Source: an uncultured Alistipes sp. (GTDB lineage: Bacteria; Bacteroidota; Bacteroidia; Bacteroidales; UBA932). Taken from it: a stretch of DNA of 33,270 nucleotides. Under the pieces are notes generated by a model. It saw only the letters and a list, made by a program, of their open reading frames with translations. It was not told where the DNA came from and searched no databases. The position numbers and the translations under genes were made by a program. The stretch spans positions 1 to 33,270 of the forward strand of contig CABMPD010000022.1 in the NCBI GenBank assembly GCA_902388455.1, given 5' to 3'. Positions 17,856-29,030 of the stretch are shown in pieces (position 1 is the first letter of the stretch; each line of letters opens with the position of its first letter).

Positions 17856-17863
17856 TAAATTTG
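17856..17863 (+). promoter_or_regulatory. Candidate -7 box upstream of pyrH (proximal)
   Basis: A second TAAATTTG lies 19 bases before the first ATG of pyrH and 37 before the second (17901). No good -33 box is seen at the right distance. If used, it favours the ATG at 17901 because a start at 17883 would leave a very short leader. Confidence 0.35.
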
Positions 17864-17882
17864 CAGGATAAACGGAAGTTAA

Positions 17883-18608
17883 ATGGAAATTACGGAAAAT
17901 ATGAAGTATAAAAGGGTATTGCTCAAGCTCAGCGGGGAGAGCCTCGGGGGCAATGAGGGACGCGGCATCGATGAAGGGATGCTGGCCCGCTATGCCGCGG
18001 AGGTGGCTCAGGCCGTCAGGAACGGAGTGCAGGTCGCCATCGTAGTGGGCGGCGGCAACATTTTCAGAGGACTTTCAGGTGCGGGCAAGGGATTTGACCG
18101 CGTGGGCGGTGACCGCATGGGTATGCTTGCGACGGTGATCAACAGCCTCGGCCTGGCAATGGCCATCCGCAGTGCCGGAGTGGACGCGGAGGTATTTACC
18201 TCGACCCCGATGAAGCCCATCGCCGAATATTATACCAGGGACAATGCCGTAGCGGCCATGGAGCGCGGCGCGGTGGCCCTCATCGCCGGAGGCACCGGCA
18301 ACCCCTTCTTCACCACTGACTCCGCGGCGGCCCTGAGAGCCTGCGAGATAGGAGCCGGTGCACTGCTGAAGGGCACCCGCGTGGACGGGGTCTACACCGC
18401 CGATCCGGAGAAGGACCCGACGGCCACAAGGTACGATGAGCTGACATTTGACAAGGCCCTCTCGGACGGGCTGAAGGTCATGGACAGCACCGCATTTGCC
18501 CTGTGCAAGGACAACGACATGCCCATCGTGGTCTTCGACATGAACTGCGAGGGCAATCTGCAGCAGCTGCTCGCCGGCGGAAAAGTCGGCACGCTGGTGC
18601 ACAAGTAG
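17883..18608 (+). CDS. pyrH: UMP kinase
   Basis: A cytoplasmic uridylate kinase that phosphorylates UMP to UDP in pyrimidine nucleotide synthesis; bacterial PyrH is a hexamer of the amino-acid kinase fold. Motifs seen: YKRVLLKLSGESLGG at the N-terminus, VVGGGNIFRG, the UMP-binding DRMGMLATVINSLGLAMA, FTSTPM, GGTGNPFFTTDSAAALRA and KGTRVDGVYTADPEKDP. The length (241 residues) is a little above the usual 235 or so. The ATG at 17901 (MKYKRVLLKLSGE) would give the more typical start and is quite possibly the real one. It is followed 36 bp later by frr, the conserved gene pair. The rpsB-tsf genes that often precede it are absent here; the TolC-type gene lies upstream instead. Confidence 0.96.
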   Translation: MEITENMKYKRVLLKLSGESLGGNEGRGIDEGMLARYAAEVAQAVRNGVQVAIVVGGGNIFRGLSGAGKGFDRVGGDRMGMLATVINSLGLAMAIRSAGVDAEVFTSTPMKPIAEYYTRDNAVAAMERGAVALIAGGTGNPFFTTDSAAALRACEIGAGALLKGTRVDGVYTADPEKDPTATRYDELTFDKALSDGLKVMDSTAFALCKDNDMPIVVFDMNCEGNLQQLLAGGKVGTLVHK

Positions 18609-18644
18609 ACAGAACGGAGGAAATAATTTCTAAATCACAATATT

Positions 18645-19208
18645 ATGGCAGACAATGCAAAAGACATCATTGCCTCAGCAGTGAAAAAGATGAGCGAGGC
18701 CGTCAACTATCTGGAAGAGGACCTCAAGACCTACAGGGCCGGCAAGGCCAACCCCGCTGTGTTCAACAGCGTCATGGTGGATTACTACGGCAACCCGACC
18801 CCCGTGCCCCAGGTGGCCAGCATCACCGTGCCCGACGCCCGTACGATGCTGATCCAGCCCTGGGAGAAGAACATGATACCCAAGATCGAGAAGGCCATCA
18901 TGGATGCCAACCTCGGTTTCACTCCCCAGAACAACGGCGAGCACATCCGCATCAATGTTCCGCCCCTCACTGAGGACCGCCGCAAGGAACTGGTGAAGAA
19001 GTCGAAGGCAGCCGGCGAGTCGGCCAAGATCTCCATCCGCAACGCCCGCAAGGACGCCAACGACCTGCTGAAGAAGGCCCAGAAGGACGGTATGCCCGAG
19101 GATGTGGCCAAGGACGCCGAGAACGACGTGCAGAAGGAGGTCGACAACTACAACAAGAAGATCGACACCATCCTTGCCAACAAGGAGAAGGAAATAATGA
19201 CAGTGTAA
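18645..19208 (+). CDS. frr: Ribosome recycling factor
   Basis: A translation factor (187 residues) that, with EF-G, splits the post-termination ribosome. The sequence is canonical: an N-terminal helix, the LKTYRAGKANPAVFNSVMVD region, YYGNPTPVPQVASITVPDAR, the domain II segment LIQPWEKNMIPKIEKAI, then PPLTEDRRKELVKKSKAAGE and a long C-terminal helix. The expected family length is about 185. An AGAACGGAGGAAATAA stretch upstream is a rather good ribosome binding site for this group. It is transcribed with pyrH, and the lipoprotein gene starts 20 bp later. Confidence 0.98.
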   Translation: MADNAKDIIASAVKKMSEAVNYLEEDLKTYRAGKANPAVFNSVMVDYYGNPTPVPQVASITVPDARTMLIQPWEKNMIPKIEKAIMDANLGFTPQNNGEHIRINVPPLTEDRRKELVKKSKAAGESAKISIRNARKDANDLLKKAQKDGMPEDVAKDAENDVQKEVDNYNKKIDTILANKEKEIMTV

Positions 19209-19228
19209 GTTCAAAGGAAAAATTAATT

Positions 19229-20194
19229 ATGAACATCAGGATATTAGGGGCAGTGACGATGATGGCGGCTGCGGCTGTCTTTGCTCTGCCCGGTTGTGAC
19301 GACGGTACGGTGACCCCCATGGCCCCAGAGCTGGGTGAGATTGCCGTGAGTCAGGAAAAGATAGGGGTCGGCCATCAGATTGTTCTTACCGTGGAGGATA
19401 AAGTGCCCATGTCCGGCAACCTCTACAGCATGGATCCCGTGTGGACAGTCAACGGCAGCGAGATAATGGACATCTATACCAGCTATGAGTTTACGGGCGG
19501 TATGGGACGTTATACCTGCTACTATCTGGCATCCAATGCCGGACTCATCGATGTGGCGCTCAATATCGAGATGCGTTTCAACGATGCCCCTGCAGGAGAG
19601 GATGTCAAGACTGCTTCTACATCCGCGACATTCGAGGTGGTTCCGTGCGATGCGCGTAACTCTTTCTGGGGTGATTCGGTAGATATCACCATGTACCGCG
19701 AACCCGGTCTGGTCAAGTTCGGCACCGGTGCATCCGAGGAAACCTATATCGGAGAGGGCAACAGCTCCATCTCCGGTGTGGAGAACTACGGTGTGGGCAG
19801 TGTAGACCTGACCTACGTCTTCCAGAACGGCGGTCTGTCCAGCATCGAGGAACTCTTCAGGCTTACGGTTGACGGCGGTAATTACGGGTATGTGGCTGAA
19901 GTCTTTGACTTCGCACTCAAGACCCTCGAGACAAGCTATGCCGGCGGTAAAGTGGCTGGCAGAAGTATAATCCTCAATACGGAGGATCCAGATATCATTC
20001 AGGTGGCCAATAAGTACAAAGCAGGCAGTTCTCTGACTTCGGACGAGATGAAGCTGCTGGGTGAAGGTATGGTCAAGGGCCGTGTGAGAGTGCAGTCTGC
20101 GATGACATCGGAGAATACTGAAATCGTGTTCACTACAGAAGCTCTTCCTGACAGCAACTCCGCCAATGTCGTGCTGACATATTCCAGAAGGTAG
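19229..20194 (+). CDS. Hypothetical lipoprotein
   Basis: A 321-residue predicted lipoprotein of unknown function. The signal peptide (MNIRILGAVTMMAAAAVFAL) ends in a lipobox, LPGC, with the lipidated cysteine near residue 23. Acidic residues directly follow (CDDG), which in Bacteroidota is compatible with surface export. The first half, with alternating hydrophobic strands and a PVWTVNG segment, looks like an immunoglobulin/PKD-like fold; this is a guess from pattern only. No catalytic motif is visible. The next gene, a small predicted beta-barrel, begins 4 bp after the stop, so the two probably work together at the outer membrane. No promoter was found between frr and this gene, so read-through from pyrH-frr is possible. 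Confidence 0.75.
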   Translation: MNIRILGAVTMMAAAAVFALPGCDDGTVTPMAPELGEIAVSQEKIGVGHQIVLTVEDKVPMSGNLYSMDPVWTVNGSEIMDIYTSYEFTGGMGRYTCYYLASNAGLIDVALNIEMRFNDAPAGEDVKTASTSATFEVVPCDARNSFWGDSVDITMYREPGLVKFGTGASEETYIGEGNSSISGVENYGVGSVDLTYVFQNGGLSSIEELFRLTVDGGNYGYVAEVFDFALKTLETSYAGGKVAGRSIILNTEDPDIIQVANKYKAGSSLTSDEMKLLGEGMVKGRVRVQSAMTSENTEIVFTTEALPDSNSANVVLTYSRR

Positions 20195-20198
20195 CAGT

Positions 20199-20771
20199 AT
20201 GATATTTTTAAAGAAGATATTGTTGCCTGTTGTTGCGCTCCTGTTTATCCCCTCGACGCTCTTTTGTCAAAATGCCCGCGGGATAGAAAATACTGTCAGG
20301 TACGAGGGCAGTGTGTCGGTAGGCTGGTCATGGGCTATAACATTGAATCTGGAGACTGTCCATGGGGTGAGGTTCAGCGGTTCCAATGTTTTTATCGGCG
20401 GTCAGGCCGGACTGTCCTTCGGTATTCCGCAGGGCGTGGGCTCCTATGTAAATGTGCTTCCCAGATGGTTTTTCCCCTACAGTGACAAACTTGACGGGTA
20501 TCTCTCGCTGGGTGTCGGCTGGTACAATCAGGCCGGGCCTTACAGAGGCTCTTCCGAGCCGCCGTCTGTGACAGCCGGGAGAAAGAACTATGCCGGTGGC
20601 GTGGACCTGATGCCGGAGTTCGGTCTGGGGTTCAAGCTCAGGAACGGGGACGCGATGGACCTCGCGGTCAGGTGTCAGTTTGCATTCGGGCTGTATGATG
20701 CTTACAAGAGTGCAAGAGGATGGCTGGGAGCGGAGTACTATCCGGCCTTGATGGTAGGTTACCGTTTCTGA
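20199..20771 (+). CDS. Small predicted outer membrane beta-barrel protein
   Basis: A 190-residue protein with a signal peptide (MIFLKKILLPVVALLFIPST, cut near FCQ). Strands alternate polar and nonpolar residues with glycine-rich turns (GSVSVGWSWAITLNLE, VFIGGQAGLSFGIPQG, LSLGVGWYNQAGP), and the protein ends in phenylalanine (MVGYRF), the usual outer membrane insertion signal. An eight-stranded barrel of the OmpA/OmpX size class is plausible. The gene follows the lipoprotein by 4 bp. Its last 13 bp overlap the 3' end of the convergent DAHP synthase gene, so there is no room for a separate terminator. Confidence 0.72.
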   Translation: MIFLKKILLPVVALLFIPSTLFCQNARGIENTVRYEGSVSVGWSWAITLNLETVHGVRFSGSNVFIGGQAGLSFGIPQGVGSYVNVLPRWFFPYSDKLDGYLSLGVGWYNQAGPYRGSSEPPSVTAGRKNYAGGVDLMPEFGLGFKLRNGDAMDLAVRCQFAFGLYDAYKSARGWLGAEYYPALMVGYRF

Positions 20772-21901
20772 CGGTCAGTACTGTTTCCCAGCTGCCGCTC
20801 CATGGAGGCGCGGTGGATGGTAGTATAAATCTCGGTGATGAATCCATCATCGAGATTTTTTTCTTTTGCCATAGCGCGTACTTTCTCCAGAACGGCGTTC
20901 CAGCGGCCGGTCTGCAGGACGGTCAGGCCGCTGCGCTCCTTGATGCGGCCGATGGCCTCGGAGATGCTCATGCGCTCTGACAGCAGGTCGATGAGGGAGG
21001 CGTCTATCCGGTCAATGCCGGTGCGAAGGTCGTCTATGGCGGCTGCGGCCTCTGCGTCCGGGGTGGAGCTGCTGCGTATCCTCAGGCGGCCGAGCATATC
21101 TCTGAGGGCCCCCGGGGTAATCTGTTGGGCGGCATCGCTCAGGGCCTGGTCCGGGTCGGGATGTACCTCCACCATCAGTCCGTCGAATCCCAGGATCAAT
21201 GCCTGACGCGAAATGTCCTCCACTAAGTCGCGGCGGCCGGTGATGTGGCTCGGGTCGCAGAGCAGCGGCAGGCCGGGGAAGCGGCGGCGCAGCTCGACGG
21301 GTATCTGCCAGAACGGAGGGTTGCGGTAGATGCTCTCCCCATAGGAATGGAATCCGCGGTGGACGGCGCAGACGCAGTCCATCCCGCAGCGGACGAACCG
21401 CTCGATGGCTCCGCTCCAGATCTCGGGGTCGGGGACGAGGGGATTCTTGACAAATACCGGAGTGCCGGTGCCGCGCAGGGCCTCGGCTATCTCCTGGACC
21501 AGGAAAGGATTGCCGGTGGTGCGGGCCCCGATCCATACGGCGTCTATTCCATTTTTCAGGATGACTTCCACGTGCCGGGCGTTTGCCACTTCCGTGACGG
21601 TCTTCATGCCTGTGGCCGTGCCGGCTTCCCGCAGCCATTGTGCCCCTTTTTCCCCTACGCCCTCGAAACTGCCGGGGTGGGTGCGGGGCTTCCACAGGCC
21701 GCCGCGGAGGACATTGATCCCTATTTTCTTAAGGGTGAGGGCCTCCTGGATGAGACTTTCCCTGCTCTCCACGCTGCACGGCCCTGCGATCACGCAGCAC
21801 TGACCTGCGATCACGTCGCCCGGCCCGTTTTCTTCATTAGGCCGCCTGCTGCCGGAGAAAAGCTCCCAGTCCTGTATTCGTATTTGACAAAAATCGCTCA
21901 T
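20759..21901 (-). CDS. Bifunctional 3-deoxy-7-phosphoheptulonate synthase / chorismate mutase
   Basis: This enzyme catalyses the first committed step of aromatic amino acid synthesis (PEP plus erythrose-4-phosphate to DAHP) and carries a chorismate mutase domain. The DAHP synthase part, about residues 25-265, shows VIAGPCSVESRE, RGGLWKPRTHPGSFEGVG, WIGARTTGNPF, VKNPLVPDPEIW, HRGFHSYGE, CDPSHITGRRD and VEVHPDPDQALSD. The C-terminal part, about 285-370, is an all-helical AroQ-type mutase (IDDLRTGIDRIDASLIDLL, RMSISEAIGRIKERSG). The ATG at 21901 is preferred over 21943 because a good promoter lies at 21913-21944, inside the longer version. The leader would then be only about 6-8 bases. The gene converges on the barrel-protein gene with a 13-bp overlap. 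Confidence 0.95.
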   Translation of the reverse strand: MSDFCQIRIQDWELFSGSRRPNEENGPGDVIAGQCCVIAGPCSVESRESLIQEALTLKKIGINVLRGGLWKPRTHPGSFEGVGEKGAQWLREAGTATGMKTVTEVANARHVEVILKNGIDAVWIGARTTGNPFLVQEIAEALRGTGTPVFVKNPLVPDPEIWSGAIERFVRCGMDCVCAVHRGFHSYGESIYRNPPFWQIPVELRRRFPGLPLLCDPSHITGRRDLVEDISRQALILGFDGLMVEVHPDPDQALSDAAQQITPGALRDMLGRLRIRSSSTPDAEAAAAIDDLRTGIDRIDASLIDLLSERMSISEAIGRIKERSGLTVLQTGRWNAVLEKVRAMAKEKNLDDGFITEIYTTIHRASMERQLGNSTDRQKR

Positions 21902-21912
21902 ATAAGACTCAG

Positions 21913-21944
21913 CAAAAGTATTCAAAGATTGCGAAAATAACAAA
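21913..21944 (-). promoter_or_regulatory. Bacteroidota promoter of the DAHP synthase gene
   Basis: On the minus strand, TTTG (complement at 21941-21944) and TACTTTTG (complement at 21913-21920) are separated by 20 bp, a full match to the -33/-7 consensus. Transcription would start near 21907, which excludes the upstream ATG at 21943. Confidence 0.7.
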
Positions 21945-22311
21945 CGGTTTCACCTCCCGGAATGTTGTCTCTACCTCCGGACGGCAGTCTCTCCATTCCA
22001 GGCGGCTGCCCCTTCCTTCCCTCCAGTACTGGCTGCCTCGCTCCTCCGGAAGGTGGTGATGGATCGGCGTAATCGTCCCCACCTTCCGGGACTGCGGAGC
22101 ACATAAACCTAAGAGGATGCCTCATAAAAACTCATATAAAATCTTCTGGAATTTGGAGGTTGGGCTTTTTTTTTTAACTTGCAGACGCATTCCGGTAAAA
22201 TCCGTTGAACCTGTTGCGTATTTGCCAGTGGCATTCAGTAGGCCTGAAACCATAAGATGGTGAGTAGCTTGATTAATGTGATAAATTATATACAACTTAA
22301 AGCAGATACTT
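21945..22311. other. Gene-poor boundary region with a strong inverted repeat
   Basis: No credible gene. The first part is C-rich on the + strand. An 11-bp perfect inverted repeat CCGGAAGGTGG (22046-22056) / CCACCTTCCGG (22079-22089) encloses 22 bp. From about 22110 the sequence turns A+T-rich, starting with GAGGATGCCTC (22113-22123), and includes a run of ten T at 22166-22175. The compositional step marks the left side of the foreign-looking metalloprotease gene. No clear TAnnTTTG promoter is visible for that gene. Confidence 0.55.
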
Positions 22312-24075
22312 ATGAAAGTAAACTTTATTATCCTCTTTTTAATGGTTTCCTATCTTTTTTTACATTCGTGTTCTCTGGACAACATGGGATTCGATATTGA
22401 ATCTGATTCAGAAGAAGTAATTGTTGATACAAAATCAACAGATTTCTCATACCTTGATAGACCTATGGTGTTGGGAGATAAACTTGAAAATCCGTATACA
22501 ATCAATAATATGCGTAATGCGTATCAGGCATTGGAAGAACAGGGTTCAAAGCCAAGTTTCCCGATATCAGAAATTAAAATCACGCACTACTATGTGAAAT
22601 TTATGCCAGAGACAGTTGAAGAGTTCAATGCGCTTGAAGAATATGACGGTTTGGAATTGTTTGATCATCCTCTTGATTATGAGATATTGCAAGAGGGCAA
22701 CTATTATCGTCAACCAGGTATTGCAGACAGTTTGCCGACATGGCAGTATGCATCTATATCAGCATCGGATTGGTTTAGTATAAATAACTCCATATCTATT
22801 TCCTACGATGTCTTGGATAGTCTGTGTATTGAATTGCAAAGTGGTAATGTGGTAGGAAAGACATCAGTAAACGTAGATTCGTATATTTCTGATTTTGAAG
22901 CTGTGGAATTGATGTCGTTTGAGCTTACAGGAAATGCTGATGAAGATATATTGACAAAAGGCTCCTCCTCATGGACTCCAAGTGGTAGAATCATGGCATT
23001 TGACAATGTTGTGAATGGATTAATTCCATTGGAAAATGTTAAAGTACGTGTAAATAATTTCTGTAAGGTTTCAGTTGGATATACGGACGAATTCGGCTAT
23101 TTTACATGTAATAAGTCGTATACAGCTAAAGTAAGATATAAAATAGTATGGGAAAGCGATAAGTGGGATATTAGAGATGGCAGTGTCCTTCAGGCTTACT
23201 ATAATGACAGCGGTAAAAGGAAAGGCCCTTGGTATCTCAATATCCCGAATGGTGACAGCAAATCATTGAGATATACTGTAATCCACCGTGCATTGCAGAG
23301 ATATTACTATGGTACTACAAATGGCCTCATTCGTCCAAGTAATAGTTTTGGTAAAGTAAAAGTGGCATACTATCAAAAAAGTGGTGACGGAACTTATGGC
23401 GATTTCAGATATTATATCCAGCAATTGACATTTGGAATATTTCCAAGTATAAGAATATATGGAAAGCGATCCAATGGTGCTTATAGGGATCTTTCATCAA
23501 TATATAGCACTGTCTCGCATGAAATGGCACATGCTTCTCATTATATGAATTCAAAAAGTAATTTTAAAAGATCTCCTAATAGATTGTTGGAAAGTTGGGC
23601 AAGGTGTGTGCAAGTTCATCTGACCGACTATGAATACGAAGACCTCGGAGTGAGGGATATGTTAAATGAGTATGTATCTGTTCCGATTAAAATTATTCAG
23701 ATAGGAACAAATGATACATTGAGTGCATATAGGAAACTAATTAAACCTGATGGGCAATATAATTTCCAAAATTGGAAATTTACCTACACAGACGAAACAA
23801 GTGTTACATATACTCCTTTTTTTATTGACTTGATGGATGATTATAACCAAAGTGAGTATTATAGTTTGAATAATCAAAATGAAGCTTCATGCGTACCTGA
23901 TGATAAAATATCAGAGATTCCAATTTCGGTTTTGGAGGATATCATATTGTCGTCATCGTCTTTCAGTGTAGTGGAGCAAAAACTGAGGGATTATGTTTCA
24001 TCCCATGAAGACGAGAAAAAGGGAATTACAATTGAAAATCTTCAGATATTACTTAATTGTTATAATAATGAATAA
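22312..24075 (+). CDS. Putative zinc metalloprotease-like lipoprotein, A+T-rich
   Basis: A 587-residue predicted lipoprotein. The signal peptide ends in a lipobox (LFLHSC, Cys near residue 20). Around residues 235-275 lies a small beta-rich segment (LIPLENVKVRVNNF, GYTDEFGYFTCN) resembling a carboxypeptidase-regulatory/transthyretin-like unit. At about residue 404 is STVSHEMAHASHY, an HExxH zinc-binding motif with a conserved-looking AHASH tail. A third zinc ligand may come from the downstream segment LLESWARCVQVHL (glutamate), as in gluzincins. Family assignment beyond zincin-like is not possible from sequence alone. The gene is far richer in A+T than its neighbours: a sampled 60 bases at 22441 are about 37% G+C, against about 68% at 25621. 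That suggests horizontal acquisition. It overlaps the next gene's start (TAATG). Confidence 0.75.
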   Translation: MKVNFIILFLMVSYLFLHSCSLDNMGFDIESDSEEVIVDTKSTDFSYLDRPMVLGDKLENPYTINNMRNAYQALEEQGSKPSFPISEIKITHYYVKFMPETVEEFNALEEYDGLELFDHPLDYEILQEGNYYRQPGIADSLPTWQYASISASDWFSINNSISISYDVLDSLCIELQSGNVVGKTSVNVDSYISDFEAVELMSFELTGNADEDILTKGSSSWTPSGRIMAFDNVVNGLIPLENVKVRVNNFCKVSVGYTDEFGYFTCNKSYTAKVRYKIVWESDKWDIRDGSVLQAYYNDSGKRKGPWYLNIPNGDSKSLRYTVIHRALQRYYYGTTNGLIRPSNSFGKVKVAYYQKSGDGTYGDFRYYIQQLTFGIFPSIRIYGKRSNGAYRDLSSIYSTVSHEMAHASHYMNSKSNFKRSPNRLLESWARCVQVHLTDYEYEDLGVRDMLNEYVSVPIKIIQIGTNDTLSAYRKLIKPDGQYNFQNWKFTYTDETSVTYTPFFIDLMDDYNQSEYYSLNNQNEASCVPDDKISEIPISVLEDIILSSSSFSVVEQKLRDYVSSHEDEKKGITIENLQILLNCYNNE

Positions 24076-24578
24076 TGATGAAAAAAGTTGTCATTCTAGC
24101 GGTTGCGGCTCTGGCGGCAGGACTGCTGTGCAGTTGCCGTAACGGACGGTTAATAACTTATGAGCTTTCTGCGACAATTGCCTATGAAAACAAAAGCGGT
24201 TCGGATATAAAGGTATTGTCAGTGGGGCATCCTTTTCCGGACGATACCTTGGAGGTGTTCAGTCTCAAGGCGGATTCGGCGGTATCTTTTTTTGAAGAAA
24301 GGCCCCCTGTTTTCGAATGGGTCCCCGTTGCCATGCCTTCAGGCAAGATTTCCGGATACAAGCTGGATCATGCCCTTATAGTATTTGACGGGAGGGATAC
24401 CGTTGTCCACAGGTTGGACTTTGGGGACATTGAGAATACGGACGATGACGTGTTCGTGCCTTCGGACCACAACATCTGCGACATTTCCTCTTATGAACTG
24501 TCCTATACCGGACGCTATGGCTATGTGTCGATACAGACATATACATTTACTGAAGTAGACAGATATAATCATCAATAA
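24075..24578 (+). CDS. Small hypothetical lipoprotein
   Basis: A 167-residue predicted lipoprotein: signal peptide KKVVILAVAALAAGLLC, lipobox LLCSC near residues 17-21, then a globular domain rich in beta-strand patterns. No family motif is recognised. The start overlaps the stop of the metalloprotease-like gene by one base (ATG at 24075 or 24078), so the two are translationally linked. The base composition is nearer to the host average than that of the upstream gene. It may be a partner or an inhibitor-type companion of the protease, but nothing in the sequence proves this. Confidence 0.65.
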   Translation: MMKKVVILAVAALAAGLLCSCRNGRLITYELSATIAYENKSGSDIKVLSVGHPFPDDTLEVFSLKADSAVSFFEERPPVFEWVPVAMPSGKISGYKLDHALIVFDGRDTVVHRLDFGDIENTDDDVFVPSDHNICDISSYELSYTGRYGYVSIQTYTFTEVDRYNHQ

Positions 24579-24582
24579 ACCA

Positions 24583-24612
24583 TTTGACGTCTCATTTTTT
24601 ATTGTATCTTTG
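24583..24612 (+). promoter_or_regulatory. Bacteroidota promoter of the sdhC-like gene
   Basis: TTTG at 24583-24586 and TATCTTTG at 24605-24612, 18 bp apart, match the -33/-7 consensus. The start codon at 24641 follows after a short A-rich leader. An in-frame TTG at 24584 would lie inside the promoter and is not a start. Confidence 0.75.
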
Positions 24613-24640
24613 CCCCGAAAAACAAAAACAACACGACGCA

Positions 24641-25312
24641 ATGGCTAATATTTTTACTTCTTCCATCGGGAAAAAACTTATAATGAGTGTAACGGGATTA
24701 TTCCTGATAATTTTCCTTCTCCTGCATGCGACCATCAACGGTTTGTCCCTCATCAGCGCCGACGCTTTCAGGGCAGGCTGTGACTTCATGGCCCTGCCCA
24801 TTATCACAGTGATGGTGCCTATCCTTGCAGCCGGATTCATTATCCACATCATTTATGCCATCTACCTCTCATGGACCAACTACAAGGCCCGCGGCAACAA
24901 CCGCTACGCCGTAGCCAACAAGAGCCAGGCCGACAACTGGGCAGCCAAGAACATGCTCGTCCTCGGTATCGTGGTTCTCGGTCTGCTGGCTTTCCACCTG
25001 ACTCACTTCTGGGCTGACATGCAGCTGCTGCAGTTCCAGGGCGTGCCTCACGACCAGCTCGCCGATCCCTACGGACTGCTGCTCGAGACCTTCGGCTCAT
25101 GGTGGGTGACCGTCCTGTACATCATCTGGTTCGTGGCTCTGTGGATGCACCTGACCCACGGTTTCTGGAGCGCATTCCACACTCTCGGTTGGAACAACAA
25201 TATATGGATCGGCCGCCTGAAGGTGATTTCCTACATCGTGGCTACCATCATCTGTCTGGTGTTCGTGGCAGTGGCTGTGGTATCCTGCCTGAAGGCCAAC
25301 GCTATAATGTAA
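24641..25312 (+). CDS. sdhC: Succinate dehydrogenase/fumarate reductase cytochrome b subunit
   Basis: The membrane anchor of complex II (223 residues), of the single-subunit, two-heme type found in Bacteroidota and epsilonproteobacteria, which passes electrons between quinone and the flavoprotein/iron-sulfur subunits. Five hydrophobic segments are visible. Candidate heme-ligand histidines lie within or next to them: His29 in LLHATINGLS, the histidine of FIIHIIYAIYLSW, those of LLAFHLTHFW, and those of WMHLTHGFWSAFHTLGW. The start is set at 24641 by the promoter just upstream. The genes for the flavoprotein (A) and iron-sulfur (B) subunits, which normally follow at once, are missing. A terminator-like hairpin and a beta-galactosidase gene come instead. 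The protein itself looks intact. Confidence 0.93.
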   Translation: MANIFTSSIGKKLIMSVTGLFLIIFLLLHATINGLSLISADAFRAGCDFMALPIITVMVPILAAGFIIHIIYAIYLSWTNYKARGNNRYAVANKSQADNWAAKNMLVLGIVVLGLLAFHLTHFWADMQLLQFQGVPHDQLADPYGLLLETFGSWWVTVLYIIWFVALWMHLTHGFWSAFHTLGWNNNIWIGRLKVISYIVATIICLVFVAVAVVSCLKANAIM

Positions 25313-25422
25313 TTTACGGCGTGTCATAACGGGTAAACTGCTGCGGCATCTTCAGCCACGTGAACTTCGACGTCTTGCATTTTACTCATTCTGACACACC
25401 TCCAAATAGACTTTAGAAATAA

Positions 25423-28992
<3,570 letters not shown>

Positions 28993-29030
28993 CAGCGTTG
29001 CAGCGTTTAGTGGTTCTCTATTCCTTTTAC

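Noticed and set aside
24584..24640. TTG at 24584 as start of sdhC
   Set aside because: It lies in the -33 box of the promoter, and the extra residues are not typical of the family.
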